A stretch of DNA of 31,360 nt from assembly GCA_034431895.1 (NCBI GenBank), contig DAOUCM010000219.1, positions 1 to 31,360 on the forward strand. The letters run 5' to 3'. The notes below the pieces were generated by a model, which saw only the letters and a program-made list of their open reading frames with translations, was not told the origin of the DNA and made no database searches. Origin of the DNA: JAABUE01 sp034431895. Its GTDB lineage: Bacteria > Chloroflexota > Anaerolineae > Anaerolineales > Villigracilaceae. This document shows positions 6,776 through 14,019 of this stretch, piece by piece; the first letter of the stretch is position 1; each line of letters begins with the position of its first letter. The translations under genes and the position numbers were made by a program.

Positions 6776-8665
6776 ATGACTTTTTCTCGTTCCCGTTTCA
6801 ATCTTCGTAACCGCTATGTGCTGTTGGGCGACCTGGCGCTCATCGTCGTCTCGGTGATGGGCAGTTTTGCGCTGCGGTTGGATGTAGCCCAGTTGCCGTA
6901 TTATTTCCCGGCCATTCTGATCATGATGGGCGTTGCGCTGGTCGTCAAGGTGCCGGTCTATTTTGCGTTTGGGCTGTATCGCCGCTTGTGGGCGTATGCC
7001 AGCACGGGCGAGTTGCGCTTGATTACGGTGGCCGTGACAGCCGCTTCGGTACTGACTTCTGGCGTGATGCTGTTGTTGTTGAGCCTCCGCTGGGTCGTGC
7101 CGGGCATGCCGCGCTCCGCCCTGGGCATTGATTGGCTGCTCTCGCTGGTGTTGATTGGCGGCTCGCGTTTTGCGCTGCGCATCCTGGCCGAGCAAGCCTC
7201 GCCTGCTCGGAATGGCAAGGCGCGCAAGGCGCTCATTGTGGGCGCCGGGGATGCGGGCGCGCTGGTGGCGCGCGAATTGCAGAAAGCGGCGCAGATTGAC
7301 ATCGTTCCCATCGGTTTTTTGGACGACGACCCGGCCAAGCAGCGTCACGAAATCTATGGCGTGCCGGTCATTGGCAGGATTGCCGACCTGGCAGACGTGT
7401 TGAACAACCGGCAGGTGGACGAGGTGATCGTCGCCATCCCGTCTGCGCCGGGCAGCATCCTGCGCCTGGTCACGGAGGTCTGCCGCTCGAAGGGCATTCC
7501 TTCGCGCACCATGCCGGGCATTTACGAGTTGATTGACGGCAAGGTCAGCGTCAACCGCCTGCGCGAAGTGGACATTGCCGACCTGCTGCGCCGCGAGCCG
7601 GCGCGAATAGACGATCGTTTGGTGGGCGGCAGTTTGCGCGGTAAGCGTATCCTGGTCACGGGGGCCGGCGGCTCCATCGGGCGAGAGATTTGCCGCCAGG
7701 CGGCGCGCTGGGAGCCGGCGGAACTGGTCTTGCTGGGGCATGGCGAAAACAGCATCTTCGAGGCCATGCTGGAATTGCAGGCCGATTTCCCTTCCTTGCC
7801 ACTTCGCCCGGTTATAGCAGATGTGCGCGACTGGCCGCGTTTGCAGGCGGTCATGGCTGCTTGTCGTCCCGAGGTGCTTTTCCACGCTGCGGCGCACAAG
7901 CATGTCCCGCTCATGGAGTTCAATGTGGAGGATGCGGTCAGCAACAACGTGTCAGGCACGCGCAATGTGGTGGAAGCGGCCCTGGCGCAGGGAGTGGATC
8001 GCCTGGTGATGATTTCCACCGACAAGGCCGTGCGGCCGGTCAATGTGATGGGCGCCACCAAACGCCTGGCCGAGATGCTCGTGCTGGATGCCGCTCAGCG
8101 CAGCGGACGCGCCTTTAGCGTCGTCCGTTTTGGCAACGTGCTGGGCAGCCGCGGCAGTGTGGTGCCGCTTTTCAAGAAGCAGATTGCCGATGGCGGCCCT
8201 GTCAAGGTCACGCACCCAGAGATGCGCCGCTACTTCATGACCATTCCCGAGGCCGTTCACCTGGTTTTACAGGCCTCGGCCATGGGGCAAGGTGGAGAGG
8301 TGTTCCTGCTCGACATGGGCCAGCAGGTGCGCATTCTCGACCTGGCCGAGGACTTGATTCGCCTGTCGGGGCTGGAGCCGGGCCGGGATATCGAAATCGT
8401 CTTTACTGGCATTCGTCCCGGCGAGAAATTGAGCGAAGACTTGTGGGAACACGGCGCTCAATTTCAACCCACTGCCCACCCTGAAATCTATCGCGCTTAC
8501 GAAGATGAACAGGTGAACAGCCGGCGGCTTTCCCAAATCGTCGAGCGCCTCGAGCGCCTGGCACGTCAGGGAGAGAGCAAAGCCATCTTGCGCACGCTGG
8601 ATGAGGCTATCCCGAGCGCCGCTGTCTGTGCTGCTCCGCCGCCCGACATGACCTCGATTGTTTAG
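6776..8665 (+). CDS. CapD/WbpM-type membrane nucleotide-sugar 4,6-dehydratase
   Basis: 629-residue protein with the full two-part layout of the WbpM/CapD/PglF family, which makes 4-keto-6-deoxy intermediates from UDP-GlcNAc. Four membrane helices lie in residues 15-135, then a CoA_binding_3 Rossmann domain (ALIVGAGDAGALVARELQ, 152-169; FLDDDPAKQRHEIYGVPVIG). The catalytic SDR domain starts at 290: RILVTGAGGSIGREICRQ, then STDKAV (414-419) and VMGATK with Met425 where ordinary SDRs have Tyr, and Lys429. The Met substitution is characteristic of this family rather than a defect. ATG 6776 is chosen over an upstream in-frame GTG because the extra 10 residues (CCAPSPAAF) look non-coding. No good ribosome-binding site is seen. 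Confidence 0.92.
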   Translation: MTFSRSRFNLRNRYVLLGDLALIVVSVMGSFALRLDVAQLPYYFPAILIMMGVALVVKVPVYFAFGLYRRLWAYASTGELRLITVAVTAASVLTSGVMLLLLSLRWVVPGMPRSALGIDWLLSLVLIGGSRFALRILAEQASPARNGKARKALIVGAGDAGALVARELQKAAQIDIVPIGFLDDDPAKQRHEIYGVPVIGRIADLADVLNNRQVDEVIVAIPSAPGSILRLVTEVCRSKGIPSRTMPGIYELIDGKVSVNRLREVDIADLLRREPARIDDRLVGGSLRGKRILVTGAGGSIGREICRQAARWEPAELVLLGHGENSIFEAMLELQADFPSLPLRPVIADVRDWPRLQAVMAACRPEVLFHAAAHKHVPLMEFNVEDAVSNNVSGTRNVVEAALAQGVDRLVMISTDKAVRPVNVMGATKRLAEMLVLDAAQRSGRAFSVVRFGNVLGSRGSVVPLFKKQIADGGPVKVTHPEMRRYFMTIPEAVHLVLQASAMGQGGEVFLLDMGQQVRILDLAEDLIRLSGLEPGRDIEIVFTGIRPGEKLSEDLWEHGAQFQPTAHPEIYRAYEDEQVNSRRLSQIVERLERLARQGESKAILRTLDEAIPSAAVCAAPPPDMTSIV

Positions 8666-8672
8666 GGAGAGC

Positions 8673-9698
8673 ATGGCCGAAGTCTCCCTGTCTGCTTGGA
8701 ACGATTATTTGAGGGATGATCCCAACGCACACCTCCTTCAAACGGGCGAATGGGGCGAATTGAAGTCTGCCTTTGGATGGGAGCCCGTCCGCTTCATCCC
8801 TGACGAGGGGCCGGCCTGCCAAATCCTGTTCCGTTCCCTGCCCCTGGGCTTGACCTTCGCCTACCTGCCGAAGCCGCTGTTCAGTGGGCGGCTTGCCCTG
8901 AGCAAAGTCGAGGGGTTGTCAGTCCTCGGTGAGCGGTTTTGGGCCGAGGTGGACGCGGTCTGCTGGGCGCGCCGCGCCGTCTTCCTCAAAATCGAACCCG
9001 ACGCCTGGGAACTCCCCCCTTCTTCCCAATTATCAGTTACGGATCACGCTTTACGCACTTCCCCCCACAACATCCAGCCTCCCCGCACCATCCTGGTTGA
9101 CCTGCGCGGGGGCGAAGAAGACATCTTGGCGCGCATGAAACAGAAGACGCGCTACAACATCCGCCTGGCCGAGAAGAAGGGCGTCAGCGTGCGCGCCTGG
9201 GACGATCTGCCCGCCTTCCACGAGATGATGCAAATCACCGGCCGGCGGGACGGGTTCGGGGTCCACAGCCTGGCGTATTACCGCCGCGCCTACGAACTCT
9301 TCCATCCAGGCGGCCTGGCCGAATTGCTGGTAGCCGAATATCAGGGCCGGCCGCTGGCGGCGTTGATGGTCTTTGCGCGTGGACGGCGCGCCTGGTACGT
9401 GTACGGCGCTTCCAACGACCAGGAGCGCAACCGTATGCCCACCTACCTGCTGCAATGGGAAGCCATGCGCTGGGCGCGCGCCCGCGGCGCGGAAGAATAC
9501 GACTTGTGGGGCGTCCCCGACGCGGATGAGGAGACGCTCGAAGCGCATTTCACCGAGCGCAGCGACGGCTTGTGGGGCGTCTATCGCTTCAAGCGCGGCT
9601 TCGGCGGGCAGGTCAAGCGCGCGGCGCAGGCCGTGGACCGGGTGTACAATTGGCCGTTGTATTGGCTCTATACGTGGTATGTGAAGCGTGGAACGTGA
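8673..9698 (+). CDS. FemAB-family peptidoglycan aminoacyltransferase-like protein (copy 1)
   Basis: 341-residue protein of the FemABX/GNAT-related superfamily. Known members add amino acids from aminoacyl-tRNA to the lipid II peptide stem; others act on cell-surface glycoconjugates. Shared core: LLQTGEWGELKSAFGW near 21, FLKIEPD near 104, LARMKQKTRYNIRLAEKKG (152-170), MPTYLLQWEAMRWARARG, YDLWGVPD and WGVYRFKRGFGG near the C-terminus. ATG 8673 follows AGGGAGA (8664-8670). Two stretches look like acquired repeat DNA: codons about 74-81 (LALSKVEG) and about 116-130. Position at the end of a polysaccharide block suggests a cell-envelope role; the acceptor is unknown. Confidence 0.88.
   Translation: MAEVSLSAWNDYLRDDPNAHLLQTGEWGELKSAFGWEPVRFIPDEGPACQILFRSLPLGLTFAYLPKPLFSGRLALSKVEGLSVLGERFWAEVDAVCWARRAVFLKIEPDAWELPPSSQLSVTDHALRTSPHNIQPPRTILVDLRGGEEDILARMKQKTRYNIRLAEKKGVSVRAWDDLPAFHEMMQITGRRDGFGVHSLAYYRRAYELFHPGGLAELLVAEYQGRPLAALMVFARGRRAWYVYGASNDQERNRMPTYLLQWEAMRWARARGAEEYDLWGVPDADEETLEAHFTERSDGLWGVYRFKRGFGGQVKRAAQAVDRVYNWPLYWLYTWYVKRGT
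8892..8915. repeat. Dispersed repeat fragment inside FemAB copy 1
   Basis: CCCTGAGCAAAGTCGAGGGG within the gene closely resembles the widespread intergenic repeat CCCTGAGCGAAGTCGAAGGG. It encodes LALSKVEG, in a place where the paralogue has unrelated residues. Identification is from memory of the repeat. Confidence 0.5.
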
Positions 9699-9703
9699 AA
9701 CGT

Positions 9704-9745
9704 AAATCGCAAATCCAAAATCGCAAATCGCAAATCGCAAATCCT
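9704..9745. repeat. Heptanucleotide tandem repeat (AAATCGC type) upstream of FemAB copy 2
   Basis: Six consecutive 7-bp units AAATC(G/C)N run from 9704 to 9745 and stop 1 nt before the ATG at 9747. The array takes the place where a ribosome-binding site would be. The same word is used in the array inside the following gene (10441-10496). Confidence 0.85.
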
Positions 9746-9746
9746 C

Positions 9747-10901
9747 ATGCAGCCCTGCTCACAAGCCCCCTCGCGTTGGAACGAACTGATTGCCAGCCTG
9801 CCGGCTCCGCACCTCCTGCAAACCTGGGAGTGGGCGCAGGTCAAGGCCAAGTATGGCTGGGAGGCGATGCCGTTCGTTTGGGCGGAGGGGAATCAGGTGG
9901 TGGCGGCTGCCATGATCCTCAAACGCCGCATCCCCATTCGCGGCATGGCGGCGCGCTCGAACGTGTTGTACGCGCCCAAAGGCCCCTTGCTGGATTGGTC
10001 GAACCAGGCGCTGCTCGAGCGCGTGTTGGACGATTTGCAGGCCTTTGCCAAACGCCAGGGCGCGATTTTCTTGAAAATAGACCCCGATGTGCGGCTGGGG
10101 ACGGGCGTCCCTGGCGGGCAGGGAGAAAGCCTCGATAACGGCGGGCAGGCCGTGATGTCCGCGTTGAAGCGCAGGGGGTGGCAGTTTTCGCGGGACCAGG
10201 TTCAGTTCCGCAATACCGTTCTGCTAGACTTATCCGTCTCTGAAGAGCAGATGCTGGCGCGTATGAAGCAGAAGACGCGCTACAACGTCCGCCTGGCCGA
10301 GAAGAAAGGCGTCGTGGTGCGTGTAGGCAATCTGGACGACCTCCCCACGCTTTACAAGATGTACGCCGAAACTTCTGTGCGCGACGGCTTTGTCATCCGC
10401 GACCAGGCCTATTACCAGGCTGTTTGGAAGACGTTCATGCAATCGCCAATCCCAAATCCCCAATCGCAAATCGCAAATCCCAAATCGCCTATCCCATGTG
10501 CCGAACCGTTGATTGCCGAAGTGGACGGCCAGCCGGTGGCGGCGCTGATGCTGTTCTGGTTTGCGGGGCGGGCGTATTACCTGTACGGCATGTCGCGCGA
10601 CGTTCACCGCGAGAAGATGCCGACCTACCTGCTGCAATGGGAAGCCATGCGGCGCGCCAAGGCAGCCGGGTGCAGTGTGTATGACTTGTGGGGTGCGCCG
10701 GAGGTTTTCGATGAAAGCGACAGCATGTGGGGCGTGTACCGCTTCAAAGAAGGCCTGGGCGGAGAGGTGCTGCGCACGCTGGGCGCCTGGGACTATACCC
10801 CCAACCCGCTGCTATATCGCCTGTATTCCGAAATCATCCCGCGCGTTTTGGACCTGATGCGCATACGCGCCAAAGCGCGCACCCGCCAGGCGGTGGGTTA
10901 G
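9747..10901 (+). CDS. FemAB-family peptidoglycan aminoacyltransferase-like protein (copy 2)
   Basis: 384-residue tandem paralogue of the preceding gene. Same landmarks: HLLQTWEWAQVKAKYGW, YAPKGPLLDW, FAKRQGAIFLKIDPD, LARMKQKTRYNVRLAEKKG, MPTYLLQWEAMRRAKAAG, YDLWGAPE and WGVYRFKEGLGG. It is closer to canonical FemAB proteins in its first half than copy 1. A linker rich in Pro/Asn/Gln/Ser (residues about 232-250) is translated from a heptanucleotide array. No Shine-Dalgarno is visible because another array ends 1 nt before the ATG. It probably works on envelope peptides or glycans alongside copy 1. Substrate specificity cannot be inferred. Confidence 0.9.
   Translation: MQPCSQAPSRWNELIASLPAPHLLQTWEWAQVKAKYGWEAMPFVWAEGNQVVAAAMILKRRIPIRGMAARSNVLYAPKGPLLDWSNQALLERVLDDLQAFAKRQGAIFLKIDPDVRLGTGVPGGQGESLDNGGQAVMSALKRRGWQFSRDQVQFRNTVLLDLSVSEEQMLARMKQKTRYNVRLAEKKGVVVRVGNLDDLPTLYKMYAETSVRDGFVIRDQAYYQAVWKTFMQSPIPNPQSQIANPKSPIPCAEPLIAEVDGQPVAALMLFWFAGRAYYLYGMSRDVHREKMPTYLLQWEAMRRAKAAGCSVYDLWGAPEVFDESDSMWGVYRFKEGLGGEVLRTLGAWDYTPNPLLYRLYSEIIPRVLDLMRIRAKARTRQAVG
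10441..10496. repeat. Heptanucleotide tandem repeat inside FemAB copy 2
   Basis: Eight 7-bp units (AATCGCC, AATCCCA, AATCCCC, AATCGCA, AATCGCA, AATCCCA, AATCGCC, TATCCCA) run without interruption. They encode a low-complexity linker between two conserved FemAB blocks. The array is 56 bp, not a multiple of 3, yet the downstream conserved frame is kept, so a compensating change must accompany it. Confidence 0.85.
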
Positions 10902-10910
10902 GATGACCCC

Positions 10911-12110
10911 ATGACCGAGCAACTCTACTTCGACGACCCGCTGACCCTGGAATTCACCGCCCAGGTGAGCGAATGCCGTCCGCTGCAGGCGGGCAGGTTT
11001 GGGCTTGTCCTGCCGCGCACGTACTTCTACCCCATCAGTGGCGGACAGGAACACGACACCGGTTTCATCGGCGCGGCGCGCGTCCTGGAGGTCGTCAAAG
11101 ACGATGGCGACATCCTGCATATCGCCGACCGCCCGCTCCCGCCCGGCGATTACCCCGCCCGCATCGAGCGCGAGCGCCGCCTGCGCGCCATGCAGCATCA
11201 CACCGCCCAGCACATCCTGTCGGCTTCCTTCCTCGAAACGGCCGGCATAGACAGTCTCTCGGCCAACATCAACGGCTATACTCCCTCCACCATAGACCTG
11301 GAAGTGGGCCAGACATCCTCCGAAACCCTGCGCCGCGCCGAAGCCCTGGCCAACCGTATCTTGTTCGAGAATCGCCCCGTCAAGACTTACCACGTCACCC
11401 AGGACGAGATCGCCCGTCTGCCAGTGCGCAAGCCGCCCAAGGTCAGCGGCCGTATCCGTGTGGTGGAGGTCGAGGCTTTCGATTACACCCCTTGCGGCGG
11501 AACGCACTGTCCCAACACCGGCATGGTCGGCCTGCTCAAGATCGTCAAGACCGAGCGCGTCAACCAAAAACTGCGGGTGCATTTCGTGGCCGGCTACCAG
11601 GCGCTCGACTATTTCGACCTCTACCAGGATGTGGCCCAACAGGCTGCCGCTTTGCTGGAAACGGGATGGGAGGACGTTCCCGCCGCCTTGACGCGCAAAC
11701 TCGACCAACTCAAGGTTGCCCAGGCCGACCTGGAAACGCTTCGCGCCCGACTTCTAACTGCTGAGGCCGACCAATTGGCCGCCTCTGCCGAGAGGCTGGG
11801 TCCGCTGCGCCTGGTCACAGCCTCGTTCCGCGCGCGCCCCGTTGCCGAACTGCGCGTCTTGGCGCTCGCGCTGCGCAATCAGCCCGGCTTGGTTGGGCTG
11901 CTGGCTGGCTACGAGGACGGGAAACTTTCGTTGATCGTGACCTGCGCCCCCGATAGTGGCCTGGACGCGCGCGACCTGCTTCGCCGACATCTCGCGCCCC
12001 TCGGCCTGCGCGGCGGCGGGGATCCGTCCCTGGCGCAGGGAGGCGGGACGGTGGACGAGAAAGTGTTCGATGGAATCTTCTCGAATACAAAAGGCTACCT
12101 TGCGGGGTAG
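10911..12110 (+). CDS. AlaX-like alanyl-tRNA editing protein with DHHA1 domain
   Basis: 399-residue stand-alone homologue of the editing half of alanyl-tRNA synthetase; such proteins deacylate mischarged Ser-tRNA(Ala) or Gly-tRNA(Ala). N-terminal beta-barrel portion (about 1-85, YPISGGQEHDTG), then the zinc/editing site HHTAQH at 96-101 and CGGTHC at 195-200, so all four metal ligands are present. A coiled segment (about 245-285) links to a C-terminal DHHA1-like domain ending in LRGGGDPSLAQGGG, as in full-length AlaRS. There is no aminoacylation domain, so it is the long AlaX type rather than AlaRS. It starts 9 nt after the FemAB stop. Its closeness to aminoacyl-tRNA-using FemAB homologues may be meaningful but is unproven. 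Confidence 0.92.
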   Translation: MTEQLYFDDPLTLEFTAQVSECRPLQAGRFGLVLPRTYFYPISGGQEHDTGFIGAARVLEVVKDDGDILHIADRPLPPGDYPARIERERRLRAMQHHTAQHILSASFLETAGIDSLSANINGYTPSTIDLEVGQTSSETLRRAEALANRILFENRPVKTYHVTQDEIARLPVRKPPKVSGRIRVVEVEAFDYTPCGGTHCPNTGMVGLLKIVKTERVNQKLRVHFVAGYQALDYFDLYQDVAQQAAALLETGWEDVPAALTRKLDQLKVAQADLETLRARLLTAEADQLAASAERLGPLRLVTASFRARPVAELRVLALALRNQPGLVGLLAGYEDGKLSLIVTCAPDSGLDARDLLRRHLAPLGLRGGGDPSLAQGGGTVDEKVFDGIFSNTKGYLAG

Positions 12111-12116
12111 TCTTTT
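12089..12116. terminator. Symmetrical intrinsic terminator overlapping the AlaX stop codon
   Basis: AAAAGGCTACC (12089-12099) pairs over 11 positions with GGTAGTCTTTT (12106-12116), with one G-U pair on the + strand reading and a 6-nt loop. A-rich 5' and T-rich 3' flanks let it work in both directions. It includes the AlaX stop (12108-12110) and lies between that gene and the convergent GGDEF gene. Confidence 0.8.
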
Positions 12117-12134
12117 GCTCGATCAAGGGAGTTG

Positions 12135-12815
12135 CTATGCGTCGTGGGCGTAGAGAATGACTTTGTTACGCCCCGCCTTTTTGGCCTGGTAGAGCGCGTG
12201 GTCAACGCGCGAGAGCATTTCGTCGCCGGTGCTGCCATGTTGTGGGTAGATTGCCATGCCAATGGACGCACTGATATGAATGGTTTCGCCCTTGAAAAGG
12301 ATTTCCAGTTCATCAATGGCCTGGCGGAGTTGCTCGGCTCGCTGCCGAGCATTGTTCAGGGTGATTTCGGGCAGGATGACCAGGAATTCCTCTCCGCCAT
12401 AGCGGAAGGCAATGTCGCTGCGGCGGATTGATTTGCCGATGATTTGTGTGGCGGCTTGCAGCGTCGTATCCCCGGCCTGGTGACCGTAGGAGTCGTTCAC
12501 CTTCTTGAAATGATCCAGGTCAATCAGCATGAAGGCAATGGAGTGTCCCTTCCGTTCGGCGCGGGAGAACTCGGTTTCCATCACGTTCAAGAGGTGATGG
12601 CGGTTATACAGGCCGGTCAGCGCGTCGCGGATGGCTTGCTCGCGCACTTGCTGTTCGAGTTTGGTGATTTCTTCGAGTTGTTTTTGGAGTTCTTCGTTGA
12701 CCACGCGCAGACGTTCTTGGGCGTCCAGCAATTCTTTGGTGCGCTCGTTGACACGCTTTTCCAGTTCGCGGTTGCTGGCGCGGATGCTGTTGACGCGGAG
12801 TTGTACTCCGCCTGG
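12135..12815 (-). CDS. GGDEF diguanylate cyclase, apparently 5'-truncated
   Basis: The C-terminal GGDEF domain looks intact: DALTGLYNRHHLL, LIDLDHFKKVNDSYGH, active-site GGEEF, and inhibitory RxxD (RRSD) exactly 5 residues before it, so it could make c-di-GMP. It is preceded by a coiled coil (SIRASNRELEKRVNERTKEL) of the type that follows the last membrane helix in two-component-propeller or Y_Y_Y sensor proteins. The expected sensor and membrane parts are absent. The frame stays open to 12938, but upstream of about 12815 it only reads the antisense of the uracil-DNA glycosylase gene. No convincing start exists: codons near the boundary are GTA, ATA and CTC, and the first internal TTG (12731) lacks a ribosome-binding site. 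I read it as a remnant or deletion product; the left boundary given is approximate. Confidence 0.7.
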   Translation of the reverse strand, partial: PGGVQLRVNSIRASNRELEKRVNERTKELLDAQERLRVVNEELQKQLEEITKLEQQVREQAIRDALTGLYNRHHLLNVMETEFSRAERKGHSIAFMLIDLDHFKKVNDSYGHQAGDTTLQAATQIIGKSIRRSDIAFRYGGEEFLVILPEITLNNARQRAEQLRQAIDELEILFKGETIHISASIGMAIYPQHGSTGDEMLSRVDHALYQAKKAGRNKVILYAHDA

Positions 12816-12835
12816 TATGTAAAAACGCCACTTTG

Positions 12836-12844
12836 TGGTATACA
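12836..12844 (+). promoter_or_regulatory. Extended -10 promoter for the uracil-DNA glycosylase unit
   Basis: TGGTATACA matches the extended -10 pattern TGnTATAAT. The -10 ends 8 nt before ATG 12853, so transcription would begin at or next to the start codon (leaderless). A 7-bp inverted repeat, GCGGAGT/ACTCCGC around TGT, lies just upstream at 12795-12811 and could be an operator. Confidence 0.45.
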
Positions 12845-12852
12845 GTTTTGTT

Positions 12853-13551
12853 ATGTGCCTCGATGAACTCAACGCTCGAATTCTTGCTTGTCGTAAGTGT
12901 CCGCGCCTGGTAGCATGGCGCGAAGAAGTGGCGCGCAAGAAGCGCAGGGCCTACGTCTATCAGGAATACTGGGGTAAACCCGTGCCGGGCTTTGGCGACC
13001 CGCACGCGCGCGTCTTGGTGGTGGGATTGGCGCCCGGCGCGCACGGTTCCAACCGCACCGGACGGCAGTTTACCGGTGATGCTTCGGGCGATTTTCTCTA
13101 CCCGGCTTTGTTCCGCGCGGGGTTTGCCAGCCAGCCCACTGCGGCAGCGCGCGACGATGGGTTGACCTTGCGAGACATGTACATTACTGCCTCGGCCCGC
13201 TGTGCGCCGCCGCAGAATAAGCCCACCTTGCAGGAGTTGGACAATTGCCAGCCTTTCTTGCAGCGTGAAATCGAACTCTTGCAGCCCAAAGTGGTGGTTT
13301 GCCTGGGTCGGATAGCATTTGATAGGGTAGTGCGCATATATTCGGCGCGGAATTCGGGTTGGAAGTTCGCGCATGGCGCGGCCTTTCGCCTGGAGGCTGG
13401 CCCGTGGCTGGTCTGCTCGTACCATCCCAGCCAGCAGAATACACTGACCGGCAAACTGACCGTCCCCATGTTCGACGCGCTCTGGGCGCGGGTGAAGAAT
13501 CTGCTCGATATAACGGAAGCAACTTCGAGCGTAGGGAGAAGCCAAAGATGA
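12853..13551 (+). CDS. Uracil-DNA glycosylase, family 5 (UDGb), Fe-S type
   Basis: 232-residue DNA repair enzyme that removes uracil and related deaminated bases from DNA. Motif 1 GLAPGAHGSNRTGRQFTGD is the family-5 signature (family 4 has GEAPG), and SYHPSQQNT near the C-terminus is the second active-site motif. Four cysteines fit the [4Fe-4S] cluster: Cys13 and Cys16 (CRKC), SARCAPP and LDNCQPF. ATG 12853 is chosen over GTG 12835 because MCLDELNARILACRKCPRL matches the usual N-terminus and the promoter -10 would lie inside the longer form. Its stop overlaps the next start (ATGA at 13548-13551), so translation of the two genes is probably coupled. Confidence 0.92.
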   Translation: MCLDELNARILACRKCPRLVAWREEVARKKRRAYVYQEYWGKPVPGFGDPHARVLVVGLAPGAHGSNRTGRQFTGDASGDFLYPALFRAGFASQPTAAARDDGLTLRDMYITASARCAPPQNKPTLQELDNCQPFLQREIELLQPKVVVCLGRIAFDRVVRIYSARNSGWKFAHGAAFRLEAGPWLVCSYHPSQQNTLTGKLTVPMFDALWARVKNLLDITEATSSVGRSQR

Positions 13552-14018
13552 TCTTCGAAGGGCAAGTGGCCCCTGATTTCCAACTGAATGACGTGGACGG
13601 GCGTCCAGTCCGCCTGTCCTCTTATCGCGGCGAGAAGGTCGTCTTGTTGGCCTTCTTGCGCGGTTTCATGTGACCATTCTGCCGCGCGCAGTTGGCGCGC
13701 TTGCGGGATAGTTACGCTGAGTTTGTCACGCGCGGGGCCGAGATTTTGGCGGTCGGGCCCGACAAACTGGAAACGTTTGTCCATTACTGGCAGGAGAACC
13801 GCATTCCTTTTGTGGGTTTGCCCGACCCTGAACATCGTGTAGCCAAATTGTACAAACAGGAAGTCAACCTGTTCAAGTTGGGGCGGATGCCAATGAATTC
13901 CATTGTAGACCGCCAGGGCCGCCTGCGCTTTGTGTATTATGGGCAAAGCATGGCCGACATTCCCGATAACGAGACTTTCCTGCGGGTAATAGACGAGATT
14001 GCGGCCTCATCAGAGTAG
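13548..14018 (+). CDS. Peroxiredoxin/thioredoxin-fold selenoprotein (in-frame TGA = Sec42)
   Basis: 156-residue AhpC/TSA-type redox protein read through an in-frame TGA at 13671-13673. Upstream part: VAPDFQLNDVDGRPVRLSSYRG then VVLLAFLRGFM; downstream part: PFCRAQLARLRDSYAEF to GRMPMNSIVDRQGRLRFVYYG, both typical and in the same frame. The TGA falls exactly on the first position of the UxxC motif (RGFM-U-PFC), where relatives have Cys in RGxWCPYC. A GC hairpin begins 10 nt after the TGA, as bacterial SECIS elements do. Sec at the catalytic position is therefore more likely than a dead gene. Probable role: thiol-dependent peroxide reduction in the cytosol. It overlaps the upstream DNA glycosylase by ATGA and is 1 nt from the next gene. 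Gene finders will split it or call two fragments. A recent Cys-to-stop mutation is the alternative. Confidence 0.82.
13684..13700 (+). promoter_or_regulatory. Candidate bacterial SECIS hairpin
   Basis: GCGCGC (13684-13689) pairs perfectly with GCGCGC (13695-13700) around the loop AGUUG, which contains the GU dinucleotide that SelB recognises in known bacterial SECIS loops. The loop G is 18 nt after the UGA, within the usual distance. A bulged U as in E. coli fdhF is not evident. The hairpin lies within the coding sequence, as bacterial SECIS elements do. Confidence 0.55.
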
Positions 14019-14019
14019 C

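Noticed and set aside
6668..7903. 411-residue minus-strand ORF
   Set aside because: Antisense to the CapD-type dehydratase; His/Gln/Arg-rich composition typical of shadow frames in GC-rich DNA.
6776..8665. Loss of catalytic Tyr in the CapD-like dehydratase (MGATK) as a defect
   Set aside because: Met at this position is characteristic of the WbpM/FlaA1-like dehydratase family, so it is not evidence of inactivation.
9704..9745. CRISPR or phage attachment site
   Set aside because: It is a simple heptanucleotide array with no spacers, integrase or tRNA nearby.
13359..13673. ORF ending at the TGA as a complete protein, and a second ORF beginning at 13692
   Set aside because: The two pieces are contiguous in one frame and together make one peroxiredoxin-like domain; the break falls at the redox Cys position, so a single Sec-containing protein explains them better.
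13671..13673. TGA read as Trp (alternative genetic code)
   Set aside because: Many genes here stop normally at TGA (for example 935-937, 1847-1849, 3255-3257), and the motif position calls for Cys/Sec rather than Trp.
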